A DNA stretch of 32,882 nucleotides, taken from contig NW_004440307.1 in the NCBI RefSeq assembly GCF_000330505.1, positions 9,368 through 42,249 on the forward strand, read 5' to 3'. Below are positions 21,925-30,462 of this stretch, one piece after another. This DNA comes from Entamoeba invadens IP1 (Eukaryota; Evosea; Mastigamoebida; Endamoebidae). The notes under the pieces were generated by a model. It did not search any database. It worked only from the letters and a program-made list of their open reading frames with translations, and was not told the origin of the DNA. A program made the translations under genes and the position numbers. The stretch's first letter is position 1. Every line of letters starts with the position of its first letter.

Positions 21925-22940
21925 TATAAAAATTGAATTGAATAAATGTGTTTTGAAAATGATTATAATCAACAAGATATGATTTATACAACATAAAAAC
22001 GTTTTAAAATAATCTTTTAACAAGATTTATGCTTTGAAAGCCCATTTAAAACTCTTGTGATGCTTTGATTCTTCAGTTGATTATTCAAAAAATAATAAAA
22101 TAATAAAATTACGATGTTTTTACCCGAACATTTGACTCAAATAATCGCATTAATTAACAAAAAGATTTAAAAATACCAACCATTATTGTATAGTTTTCTT
22201 TTAAACTATAAATCCCATTTATTAAAGTAATATAATTGTAAAAATTTTATCAATTGTAATATGAACTTTTTGTACAACAAATAGTATCGATTTTTTAACA
22301 AACTTTTTTGAAAAAAAAGTTATTATAAGATTAAAAACAAAAAACACCAAAAAAAAACAATATTTTTTGTTAAAAAATGGACATTTTTGCCAACAGCCAC
22401 AAAATTTACTATAAAAATGTCCAACCCTATTTTACGTTATTTTTATCATTCAATATGTTAATTATGATACTTTTATTATCATTATTTTTTTAATTTAACA
22501 TTTTTTAATTTACACGCTAATTTATTAATAATATCGTTAATTTTTACTTAATTGAATACATTGATTTCAATTAAATTTGTTTGTTAATATTTGCTCGTTA
22601 TTAAAAAACAACTCTTTTATAACATACCAAAAATATCAAAAAACTGTTTTTTAAATTGTTTTTTAACGGTATAAGATAAATGATATTGTTAATGATACAT
22701 TTACTACATATATTCACACATGTTTGATATTTTTCGAATATCATGTTTTGAGTATTGAACGGTTATCTACTAAATATTTGTATTTTGAATATTACGAATT
22801 GTTTTTAAATTCTAAACTTCAAAAAAGTCACAACATGACCTCATTTTAAACCAAAAAATCACTGTTTTATAATGTTAAAAAATTATAATTTGTTGAGCAA
22901 TTTTAATAAAAGCGGATTACTATGACTGAAATCGGATTGG
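21925..22940. other. AT-rich spacer
   Basis: Roughly 1 kb of AT-rich sequence with no open frame worth reporting. Frequent TAATTA and ATTATAAT words and poly-A/T tracts are typical of intergenic DNA here. No RNA gene was seen. Confidence 0.55.
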
Positions 22941-22945
22941 CCAAT

Positions 22946-22977
22946 TATATAAACAACTTTTTGAATAAATGAATTCA
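22946..22977 (+). promoter_or_regulatory. Likely core promoter (TATA-like plus AATTCA initiator)
   Basis: TATATAAA at 22946-22953 lies about 20 bases before AATTCA at 22972-22977, which is 10 bases before the start codon. Entamoeba promoters are known for a TATA-like box, an AAAAATTCA-type initiator and very short leaders, so this arrangement fits. It is an inference from motif and spacing only. Confidence 0.45.
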
Positions 22978-22987
22978 ATAAAACAAA

Positions 22988-23539
22988 ATGGAGAAATGTG
23001 AACACCAAAAATGCCGCAAGGAAAAGCAAAAAGCCGAGAAACAGCGCATTAAAAATGAAAAGAAACTTGAAACGGACTTCGCTGAGTTTAAGAAGACTTT
23101 GACTTCAGAACAACAGACTTTACTTGACGAGTACATCAAATACGAAACTGAGAAAGACCAGTCTTATTCTTCAGACGTCGACGAAGGAAGTGACAAAGAC
23201 GATGATAAGTGTAAAAGAAGACACGAGAAGTGTCCAATGGACAAAAAGAGACGACAAATGAAGAGAATGTGGAAATGGCATATGATGAACCAAATGTATA
23301 ACAGACTACCTCCACCACCCATGTGTTGCCCACCACCTCAATTTGGATATGACCAAATGGGATGCGGTTTTGGCATAAGACCATTCCATCAACCATATTA
23401 TGGGTGCTGCCCACCTTCACCTCCTATGATGGGACTAAATCCTTACGGATGCAATCAAATGTGCTTCCCACCTCCACCACCATTTTTTGGCAGATTTGGA
23501 GGTTGGGAAAGAGGAAGACGACATCACCCACAATTGTGA
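22988..23539 (+). CDS. Hypothetical charged / Pro-Cys-Met-rich protein
   Basis: A 183-residue protein with two halves. Residues 1-60 are lysine- and glutamate-rich (QKAEKQRIKNEKKLETDF) and probably helical or coiled coil. An acidic serine stretch follows, SSDVDEGSDKDDD (about 61-75). The rest is rich in Pro, Cys, Met, Gly and Tyr, with motifs such as PPPPMCCPPP, GCCPPSPPMM and CFPPPPPFFGRFGG. There is no signal peptide or membrane segment. The base composition is clearly coding-like and unbroken, with a short leader and a TAATT-type 3' signal, so it is probably an expressed host gene. The proline-rich half could bind SH3 or WW domains or metal, but no function is known to me. Confidence 0.8.
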   Translation: MEKCEHQKCRKEKQKAEKQRIKNEKKLETDFAEFKKTLTSEQQTLLDEYIKYETEKDQSYSSDVDEGSDKDDDKCKRRHEKCPMDKKRRQMKRMWKWHMMNQMYNRLPPPPMCCPPPQFGYDQMGCGFGIRPFHQPYYGCCPPSPPMMGLNPYGCNQMCFPPPPPFFGRFGGWERGRRHHPQL

Positions 23540-23550
23540 AGTTGACCAAC

Positions 23551-23570
23551 TAATTCACTTCTAATAACAA
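23551..23570 (+). terminator. Likely polyadenylation signal
   Basis: TAATT begins 12 bases after the stop codon and is followed by a pyrimidine-containing stretch. Entamoeba transcripts commonly use UA(A/U)UU close to the stop, so the 3' end is probably here. Confidence 0.4.
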
Positions 23571-23621
23571 TTTTATTTTTGAATTATATAATGTGTTTCA
23601 TTTGATAAAAATAAAGAGTTG

Positions 23622-23750
23622 TTTGTTTATAATTAAATTAAGGCGAAGAGATGGTTGAAGGAGAAGACCGCTCCGAGCCATGCAATCCAATAACAAATCA
23701 AATTGGAAATGCATAATCGAATTCTTGGACATTTGTTTATAATTAAATTA
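23622..23750 (+). repeat. 91-bp GC-richer insert between exact 19-bp direct repeats
   Basis: TTTGTTTATAATTAAATTA occurs at 23622-23640 and again at 23732-23750. The 91 bases between are much GC-richer than the flanks. They can be read as the tail of a gene, KAKRWLKEKTAPSHAIQ and then TAA, or in another frame as GEEMVEGEDRSEPC. The layout suits a short truncated mRNA or RNA inserted with a target duplication. Confidence 0.55.
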
Positions 23751-24114
23751 ATAAATTGGAATTATTATAATTATTAAGTATATCAACATTATTTAATTGA
23801 TATTAAGTCGTTGTATTTGTGTTCAAAAATAAAAAATTCATTTACAATTCAAAATATGCAAAAACAAAAACAATATAATATTTTGTTAAAAATACAACTT
23901 TTGTAAATAATCAACTTGGTTGTATCCAAATGGTATCAGTTAATGTATTAAGCAAACCTATTTGTTTGAATGATAGTATTATATTGAAATATCTATTACT
24001 TTTTATTTATAATAAAAATACAAACGACAATAAATTGTTAAATAGTTGTAACAAGTAAAAATCGTTTTGTTGATAAGACAATTGTTTTTATTTGTGTGAT
24101 CACTGTTATTTTTC
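23751..24114. other. AT-rich spacer
   Basis: No coding frame, RNA gene or repeat seen. Confidence 0.5.
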
Positions 24115-24291
24115 TTAAATTGGTTGTGGAATAACAACTTCATTTTCGGTGTACAAATCCATTGCAAATGTCGTTAACACATTAGGCTAAGAATCAATAT
24201 AGGTGCCAGTTTCTGTATACAAACGCCCATTCATCTTTGCAAATTACTCGGATTTATGTTGTAATATTTCTTTTTCATTAATCAAATTTGC
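24115..24291 (-). pseudogene. C-terminal gene remnant with two in-frame stops
   Basis: A minus-strand frame of 58 codons plus a TAA at 24115-24117 contains two internal stops. The reading around them is clearly protein-like: NEKEILQHKSE, stop, FAKMNGRLYTETGTYIDS, stop, PNVLTTFAMDLYTENEVV, ending PQPI. Each stop is a plausible one-base change from a glutamine codon. The family is not recognised. It looks like the last part of a decayed host gene copy; the upstream end is lost beyond a TGA at 24292-24294. Confidence 0.55.
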
Positions 24292-24294
24292 TCA

Positions 24295-24922
24295 TGTGCC
24301 ACAAAAAATATATATAATGTTTTTAGTAATTTCAATTATATAATAAATTGTTTTGATTTCATAAATTATGCTTTGAATACCTTGAAATATGAACAAAATG
24401 ATGACTAAATTAAAGTAAACACAGACAACATCATCTCTATAATGTCAACATTTGTAAATTTATATGTTAAGTGGTATTATATATAATAGCTTCTATATTT
24501 TTAAAGAGAAAAATTATTAACTTAATTTATTATCAATTAATAACATTTTTATTATTCATTAAATTGTTAATTTAAATTATAATACTATTTGAAAGTAATT
24601 TGTCAAAATTTTCAATTTACACAGTTTAAAATAATAAAATTATATTGTTTTTTGTATAAACTTATAATTATATTGATATTAAAATGTTTTTAAAATGCAA
24701 ATAATAACAGTACTAATTTTTAATATTAAAAACAGATTGTGATTGTTATATAAATTAATAACAAATTTAAAGTACATTCTCATCAAAGATCGAAATTTTT
24801 CAGTACAAGCCATTTATAATTTTTGTTCATTGTGTATGTATCAAACTACATAAGTTTATCACGTATATCAAAAATTGTTTTTCATATTTTGATTTTTCAT
24901 ATTATTGTTTGCAATCTTAATA
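24295..24922. other. AT-rich spacer
   Basis: No supported gene or RNA. The sequence becomes extremely AT-rich near 24450-24760. Confidence 0.5.
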
Positions 24923-25083
24923 CAATAAAATTTCTTAAGAGCGGGTTCTTTCAAGAGTGGACATTTTTTAGACTTAAACACAATAGAGTTCTCTATCTAA
25001 GGTTTTTTAGGTTTAATTGGTTAAAATGCTCCCTTTTGAGAAACAAAATTACCACACTCTCCCGCTCTTGGGAGGTTTTACTG
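24923..25083 (+). mobile_element. TA-flanked MITE, copy 2 (diverged, 161 bp)
   Basis: It starts CAATAAAATTTCTTAAGAGC and ends CGCTCTTGGGAGGTTTTACTG, matching the ends of the 2701-2849 copy, with TA on both sides (24921-24922 and 25084-25085). The left end has several changes. The interior shares TTTTTTAGACT and GAGTTCTCTATC with copy 1. An overlapping open frame here is incidental. Confidence 0.78.
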
Positions 25084-25085
25084 TA

Positions 25086-25495
25086 ATCAACAAAAATATC
25101 CTTTTTTACTTTCAATTTAAAAAATTACTTAAAATATTTACTAGAACCGTTTTTCCATTTTGTCTGGTTTTAAATAAATTAAAAAAAGTCACATTTACAT
25201 TAATATTCACTAAGATTTCTATTTTTTTAAATTTCAAATTTCCCGTCTTTGAAAAAGTTAATTCTATATTATAACAATCGAAATATATAAATTAATAAAT
25301 TTTAATTATTTCATTAATTATCATTATTATTAAATATTTAAAAATATAAACATCATTATTTAACACCGAAATTGTTGTATATAATACAGGTAATTTATTA
25401 ATATTTTATTTTTTGGATTCGATAAAAAAACATTTATTGTAATAAATAATAAGCTGTTTACAAAAAAAAATAACCGTGAACTTAAATTTAAAATA
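25086..25495. other. AT-rich spacer / upstream region of the F-box-LRR-like gene
   Basis: No coding frame of its own beyond chance. GTGAACTT at 25477-25484, near the start codon, resembles the GAAC element of Entamoeba promoters, but the match is short. Confidence 0.35.
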
Positions 25496-26851
25496 ATGCA
25501 TAAATTACTCAGCCGTCTTGAACCATTTTATCTAAGAAATGTAGTCTTATACCTTCCAACTCTTTCAGATATATGCAAATTTGTTTGTGTTAATCATTCC
25601 ACTCTTAATGTCACAGAAAGTTTGTACATCAACCCGTTTGGTCTTCAACAAACTGTTTCTATTCACAAAATTATTGATTTATTTCCTAAACTAGAAACAT
25701 TGTATCTTCCCTTTGAAATTAACAACGACCCGAGTTTCTTGGAAACTCTTGGCACTTTTCTGATAGAGTTCAGACGAAAGACTTTTAATTCCGAAGTTAA
25801 TTGCCCATCAGAAACAATAACTTCTCTATTTAAAACAGAGTGGTTTCCAAAACGTGTTCGTTATATTCGTATATTCAAAAGTGAAATACAAACATTTGCA
25901 GAAAATTTGAGTAAATTTGTTCAACTCAAAACTATTTTAATGGCGTTTTACAACACATCAACCGACCCAACATATTTTTTCAATATTTTGAGGCACCAAA
26001 GTCTCAAAACTGTCTTATTGTCGACAAATTCACCAACAACACAATTACTCACAAAATTCAACTTTTCTGAATATCCAAAAACACAATTTAAAATCCAATT
26101 TTTCGAGTACGGCCAACACAAATTGTCTCCAGAAAACATTGCCGAGCTCTCTGCACTCCCTGAAAATGTTCAAGTTTATATTTCATACATTTCAGATATC
26201 GTTTTCAATTCAATTATTCGAAATGGGAGTATAAGTTATCTCCCTTTCTTAAGTGCGGAGAGTCCCAATAAAGTAGTAGCAAATGTGTATAACAAATGTC
26301 TTGGAATACACAACCTTTTTAAATTATTGGAAATTACACTTCCAACCAAATTTTGTGTTACCAATGATGATGAAAATAACTCAACGAATTTGTCAGTCAT
26401 TACCTGTGATTTGACACAAATGATAGAGCCAATTTATATTGAGAAAGTTGTGTTGGAATATGTAAATTTTAACAAAATAACACTTCCAACAACAACAAAA
26501 TATGTGGTGATAAATACTGTGAGGGGGGACGTGGTAATGTGTAAGTGTCAAATCGAGGAAATTGTAATCAGTGATCACAATGGAAATTTAAGTGAATTTG
26601 ATTGTGAGAATGTGAAGAAATATGATTGTGACAAAAGTTGTACAGTGACATTTAAAAAAATAAAGTACACAAACACTCTTTTTGTAAAAGTTGGTATGGA
26701 AGTTGAATACAATTTTTGTGTTAAAATCCCAACTAATATCATTTTTCTAAAAGGAAATGAGAAAATGGGAGAAGTAACATTTAAATCAAACTTTCATTAT
26801 AATAACAAAAAAATCTTTTTTAGTGACGTTTCCAATAATTTGGATTTATAA
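25496..26851 (+). CDS. F-box/LRR-like protein of an Entamoeba-type family
   Basis: A 451-residue protein. Residues 1-45 (SRLEPFYLRNVVLYLPTLSD, then ICKFVCVNHS) look like an F-box-like opening helix pair. After that come irregular leucine-rich segments, such as KIIDLFPKLETLYLP (58-72) and FVQLKTILMAFYN, spaced 20-30 residues apart. Such proteins usually act as substrate adaptors or scaffolds through protein contacts, but the target is unknown. There is no signal peptide or membrane segment. The frame ends at TAA 26849-26851, yet the same frame stays open to 27163, so the stop is probably premature. The start is the first ATG in a codon-rich region after an AT-rich leader. Confidence 0.7.
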   Translation: MHKLLSRLEPFYLRNVVLYLPTLSDICKFVCVNHSTLNVTESLYINPFGLQQTVSIHKIIDLFPKLETLYLPFEINNDPSFLETLGTFLIEFRRKTFNSEVNCPSETITSLFKTEWFPKRVRYIRIFKSEIQTFAENLSKFVQLKTILMAFYNTSTDPTYFFNILRHQSLKTVLLSTNSPTTQLLTKFNFSEYPKTQFKIQFFEYGQHKLSPENIAELSALPENVQVYISYISDIVFNSIIRNGSISYLPFLSAESPNKVVANVYNKCLGIHNLFKLLEITLPTKFCVTNDDENNSTNLSVITCDLTQMIEPIYIEKVVLEYVNFNKITLPTTTKYVVINTVRGDVVMCKCQIEEIVISDHNGNLSEFDCENVKKYDCDKSCTVTFKKIKYTNTLFVKVGMEVEYNFCVKIPTNIIFLKGNEKMGEVTFKSNFHYNNKKIFFSDVSNNLDL

Positions 26852-27163
26852 TGTTTAAACAAAAGTGATTTGAAAGTCGTTAAAATTGGCAAATTGTGGA
26901 CAACAAATTTATCATTCACATTGGGGGAATTGAACAAATTTGTCAGTCATAATTGTTTTGAATATCGACCACTAATAAAAAGCATAATTTTTGATAAAAT
27001 GAAACGCTTGATATTGGCTTATTGTAACGTCGATAAAATTATCGGTAAAGAGGTTGAAAGTGTTGTTTTATATCTTGCTCACATCACAACAATACAAATC
27101 GAAAACATCAAATCAACAAGATTTGTTGATTATTCTGATATTGAAAACAATGAAATGTTTTAA
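26852..27163 (+). pseudogene. In-frame continuation of the F-box/LRR-like gene after a stop
   Basis: Same reading frame as 25496-26851, directly after its TAA. It reads CLNKSDLKVVKIGKLWTT and continues with leucine-rich phrases such as MKRLILAYCNVDKIIG, ending with NNEMF and a stop. The composition and repeat style match the upstream part. It has no good ATG near its start. One ancestral gene of about 555 codons seems most likely, interrupted either by a real mutation or by a sequencing error. Confidence 0.6.
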
Positions 27164-27290
27164 TTAATTTAATTTGATAATTTATTAATATTTTTACTAT
27201 TATTTGTCGATATTAGATTTTATTTATATTTTAAAAAATATTACAAAAATATTACATACAATAACAATAATTTTGAAATTAACACAAGTA

Positions 27291-27361
27291 GCACTAATGG
27301 TCTAAGGGCAGAATTTCACCCTCCCAAGGTGGAGATCCGGGTTCGAGTCCCGGTTAGTGCA
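27291..27361 (+). tRNA. tRNA-Gly (anticodon CCC)
   Basis: A full cloverleaf can be drawn. The acceptor stem GCACTAA pairs with TTAGTGC, with A as discriminator. The anticodon stem TCACC pairs with GGTGG around the loop CTCCCAA, giving anticodon CCC. The T arm is CCGGG-TTCGAGT-CCCGG. The internal B box GGTTCGAGTCC is present and there is no intron. Six T residues follow directly, as expected for RNA polymerase III termination. CCC reads GGG glycine codons. Confidence 0.95.
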
Positions 27362-27367
27362 TTTTTT
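27362..27367 (+). terminator. RNA polymerase III terminator of the tRNA gene
   Basis: A run of six T starts immediately after the discriminator base. Confidence 0.85.
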
Positions 27368-27926
27368 ATATTAAAAATAATTATTATTATTATAATTAAT
27401 AAATAAATGGTGACCTTGAAGATCTATCAAAATACTTGGGCTGACAATATTTATTTGAAGTCAAAAACATACGTAAAATAATTAAGAACTTGTAAAAAAA
27501 AGGTTTGAAATGCGTGTCAAATAATTATAAATATAAAAAATTAATTAATTTATTAATTAATTATTTTTTAAGTTAAAAAAGTGATTACAAAAAAAATATT
27601 TGGTAAACAAAAAAATAATTGTATTTCTTTAAATTATTCATATTAAACAATTGTATTTCATATTAAAAATGTAGTTTTTGATAATCACACACATAGTTAT
27701 CAATATGACAAGACATGAAATTATAAATAAATAATTAACAATTATGTTTAAATGTAATTTTTGATGTAAACATAAACTAAAGATAATGATTGTTTTTATA
27801 ATTTTTGTTTAATGAATATATCTTTTATATTTAAATATGTGTGGCCATTTCCGCCGTGTAACTAGATCAAAAAAATATTTATCAATATTTTATTGTTGAT
27901 AATAACATAAAAAATGTTATTTATTA
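27368..27926. other. AT-rich spacer before the pogo element
   Basis: No gene seen. TTAATTAATT palindromes occur near 27538-27565. The stretch 27409-27455 shares GTGACCTT and TACTTGGG...TGACAAT words with 32229-32262, suggesting fragments of an old repeat. Confidence 0.4.
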
Positions 27927-27928
27927 TA

Positions 27929-27987
27929 CAGTATGTGAGAATAGTATGTGAGAATGAGAAAACCCTGTGGATTCAACAAAAGTTACA
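27929..27987 (+). repeat. Left terminal inverted repeat of the pogo element
   Basis: About 59 bp, paired with 30402-30460. Mismatches sit at positions 14 and 54 from the end. Contains the tandem AGTATGTGAGAA units and CCCTGTGGATTCAACAAAA. Confidence 0.93.
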
Positions 27988-28433
27988 ATTGTGTAACTTT
28001 TATGTAATAAAATTATTATTTTTTTATTTCAAAAAATTCAAAAAGATCAAATAAAAAAATCACTTATTTACAGTTCATTTTCTCTTTCAATTTGTTTGGA
28101 AACCTACAAAGCAGCTTTCAGAGTGTGAACAGCCAGCCAGCACTTACCAACTAATTGACTCAGACCTCACGCTAAAGAATCCCAGGAATACTGGACAAAT
28201 CAGCCATAGCAGCTAGACGATTCAAAGCAGGCAACGTTTAATTTAAGAGTTTTTGCGAGCAAGTTCTACAAGTTAATATCTCAATAACGAAAGAAAGTTT
28301 AACAAACGAATATTTTCTATTGGAAGGACTTATGATAGTTCAGACATATGTTGATTCAAATAGTGACCATTCTGACCTGTGATAGGAAACAGTAATGTGA
28401 ACTGGGCGATACAACTGATTAAAAAGATAAAAA
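27988..28433. other. Non-coding internal region of the pogo element
   Basis: Lies between the left inverted end and the transposase stop codon, so it is the 3' untranslated side of the gene. The part 28080-28430 is less AT-rich than typical spacer. I find no open frame on either strand. It may be 3' untranslated sequence or captured foreign DNA. Confidence 0.5.
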
Positions 28434-30374
28434 TCAATCGATTAAATTCTCAACCCCATTTTTAGTTCTTTTTGAGATTTTTTTGGTCGTCTTTTTCTTC
28501 ACAACTTTACATACAACATCCCGTTCTTTTCTTTTTAACGGCTTGCAAACAGACTGACACGAATAACCCTCAAAACACATTGAAAGCTTTCGAACTGCAG
28601 ATATTTTCAAGCTTTTGGTTTTGACGCATTCAATCGAGTATAACTGTGGTATACTTAACAGTTTCGGTATTTCTGCTGTTACTCTGCGTGACACTCCAAT
28701 ATCCACATACGCAACCCTCATACCACCATCAACAATTCTGAAATCAATACCAACTTGCCTAAAAGCCTGCGTGCACACATCCGGAGTGGTTGTTTGGAAA
28801 TAAGACTTCAGAATTGAGTTGAGGTATTTGGCAAACTTTTTTTCTAAGTCCTCTCCATCACCGAATTCAACAATTTTAGTTTCATTTGGTATTTCGTTGC
28901 GATCTTCTGATTGGTTGTCATCCACCATCCTTTCGTTGACAGTCGTACCAGCCTTCTTTTTAAATGGTGATATCGCTTCTTGTGGATTTGCCAGCACTTC
29001 CTGAAACATTTCCTTAAACTGTTGAGGTATTATTGGTTCTTCAATGGGATCTTGGCTTCCAATCACATCATCCGACTCTTCTTTTTCTTCAACGTCTTCA
29101 CTTTCTGTCGTTGTTGTTTCTTCCTCGCCAACTCTATCTTTAATTTTTATGACATCTCTGAACTTAGCATACAACGAATTCAGTCTTCTTTTTTGGGCTG
29201 CAAACACCCCAACATCTAATGGTTGTGTTAAATGTGAGGTGTGAGGCACCAAACATACGATTTCACAGTTCACATTGATGATTTTCTCGTTGACTTGGAC
29301 ATTCGACTTGAGCAACAACCTCACATCTTCGATTGAGTGGCACGTGCACTGATCAAATATCAGAACGGCCTTATCAATATAACCAGTCTTAATTCTCATG
29401 TCGACAATATAAGGTACTACAACGTCGTTGATGTATTGTATAAATAAGTCACTGTTGATAAAACCATTTTTGCTATAACTGACGATGTTTCCCGTTTCCA
29501 TCCAACCCAATTTCAAGAATTCAACTGCAACTCTTTTGTATTTTGTTACAATCATACAAGGAAGAGGTTGTGAGGGGGTAATAGTGCAAACGACAGTGGA
29601 TCGAGCAATGTCACGTTCGACTCCATATTTCATTTTACTGTCTGTGGAAAAACCAGCAGTGAATACTCCCTTCACCATTTGCCTGTCTGGCCATGGCTGA
29701 TACCCTGACTCATCCAAATTCAAAATAAATGGTGATGGGATGCCATTTAAAAAAAGTGGCAGTGCAATGTAATACTTCAACACGGCATCTTCGTCGTAGG
29801 TCAATCGAGATTGGTCTTCAGCAAACACAGTAACAATCGAAAAGTTCCAATTTTTATGTATTTTATCATAAATAACATGGTTTGACACATCAACGTTGAA
29901 GTTTTTTATTATAAACAACCTCAAATGAGTTATGCTGATAACTTTGCATTTTCCTAGAAACTTTTCATTATCAAGAATCAAATTCTTGACAGTTTCCCAT
30001 TGTGTTTCAGTTAAAAATGACGGTCGTCCGTTATCTTTTTTTCCAAACAATGCCGTCTCCATACCTCTTCGTTTGTTGATATTAAACTGACTTGAAGATA
30101 AATCAAAGACTCTACATAGTTTACTCTCGGTCACCTTTTCCGTATTCATTCCATTGAACATTTCTCTCTCAATGTTCATCAAATACACCTGAACATTCAG
30201 GGGCAATTCACAAAAGTTGCAATGTTTGCTGAATGTTCTTTGGGCTATTTCTTTCACTGGACCAGGACAATACTTTAAATTCTTTTCAAGTGTTGTATGG
30301 TCTAAGCCACTAAAAGCAACATTCCTGGAGCCCATAATTATATTATTTAGATTGTTTTTTTTAAAGAAAAACAT
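28434..30374 (-). CDS. Pogo-like DDD transposase (DDE_1 / CENP-B type)
   Basis: The 646-codon frame is uninterrupted. Residues about 60-180 look like the paired helix-turn-helix DNA-binding part of pogo/CENP-B proteins, including GRPSFLTETQW. The catalytic triad is readable. D221 is in FILNLDESGYQPWPD, D341 in AVLIFDQCTCHSIED, and D387 in HTSHLTQPLDVGVF, the diagnostic pogo-type third block. The gap of about 45 residues between the last two acids is longer than the roughly 30 of classic pogo. An acidic segment follows (EEETTTTESEDVEEKEE, about 417-433), and the C-terminus is lysine-rich, a possible nuclear signal. The codon-14 ATG at 30335 (MGSRNVAFSG) may be the real start, because the first codons are AT-rich leader-like. 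It lies inside matching inverted ends, which identifies its own substrate. Confidence 0.93.
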   Translation of the reverse strand: MFFFKKNNLNNIIMGSRNVAFSGLDHTTLEKNLKYCPGPVKEIAQRTFSKHCNFCELPLNVQVYLMNIEREMFNGMNTEKVTESKLCRVFDLSSSQFNINKRRGMETALFGKKDNGRPSFLTETQWETVKNLILDNEKFLGKCKVISITHLRLFIIKNFNVDVSNHVIYDKIHKNWNFSIVTVFAEDQSRLTYDEDAVLKYYIALPLFLNGIPSPFILNLDESGYQPWPDRQMVKGVFTAGFSTDSKMKYGVERDIARSTVVCTITPSQPLPCMIVTKYKRVAVEFLKLGWMETGNIVSYSKNGFINSDLFIQYINDVVVPYIVDMRIKTGYIDKAVLIFDQCTCHSIEDVRLLLKSNVQVNEKIINVNCEIVCLVPHTSHLTQPLDVGVFAAQKRRLNSLYAKFRDVIKIKDRVGEEETTTTESEDVEEKEESDDVIGSQDPIEEPIIPQQFKEMFQEVLANPQEAISPFKKKAGTTVNERMVDDNQSEDRNEIPNETKIVEFGDGEDLEKKFAKYLNSILKSYFQTTTPDVCTQAFRQVGIDFRIVDGGMRVAYVDIGVSRRVTAEIPKLLSIPQLYSIECVKTKSLKISAVRKLSMCFEGYSCQSVCKPLKRKERDVVCKVVKKKTTKKISKRTKNGVENLID

Positions 30375-30401
30375 TTTTATTTAAAAAAAGAAAAACAAAT
30401 A

Positions 30402-30460
30402 TGTAATTTTTGTTGAATCCACAGGGTTTTCTCATTCTCACATACTTTTCTCACATACTG
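30402..30460 (-). repeat. Right terminal inverted repeat of the pogo element
   Basis: Inverse partner of 27929-27987, ending in CATACTG before the flanking TA. It lies only about 28 bases upstream of the first ATG of the transposase frame, so it may contain or overlap the promoter. Confidence 0.93.
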
Positions 30461-30462
30461 TA

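Larger units (their letters stand above)
27929..30460 (-). mobile_element. Complete pogo-like transposon (2,532 bp) with long inverted ends
   Basis: The left end begins CAGTATGTGAGAAT and the right end is its inverse. The match runs for about 59 bases (27929-27987 and 30402-30460) with two mismatches. TA lies on both outer sides (27927-27928 and 30461-30462), the target duplication of the Tc1/mariner/pogo superfamily. Each end contains two tandem copies of AGTATGTGAGAA. The single intact gene inside is a DDD transposase. Everything needed for transposition appears present. Confidence 0.95.

Noticed and set aside
24823..25274. Two overlapping plus-strand frames of 85-87 codons
   Set aside because: They run through MITE copy 2 and AT-rich spacer, with Phe/Ile/Lys-rich chance-like text.
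28615..29700. Plus-strand frames opposite the pogo transposase
   Set aside because: Antisense shadows of an intact gene with clear catalytic motifs on the other strand.
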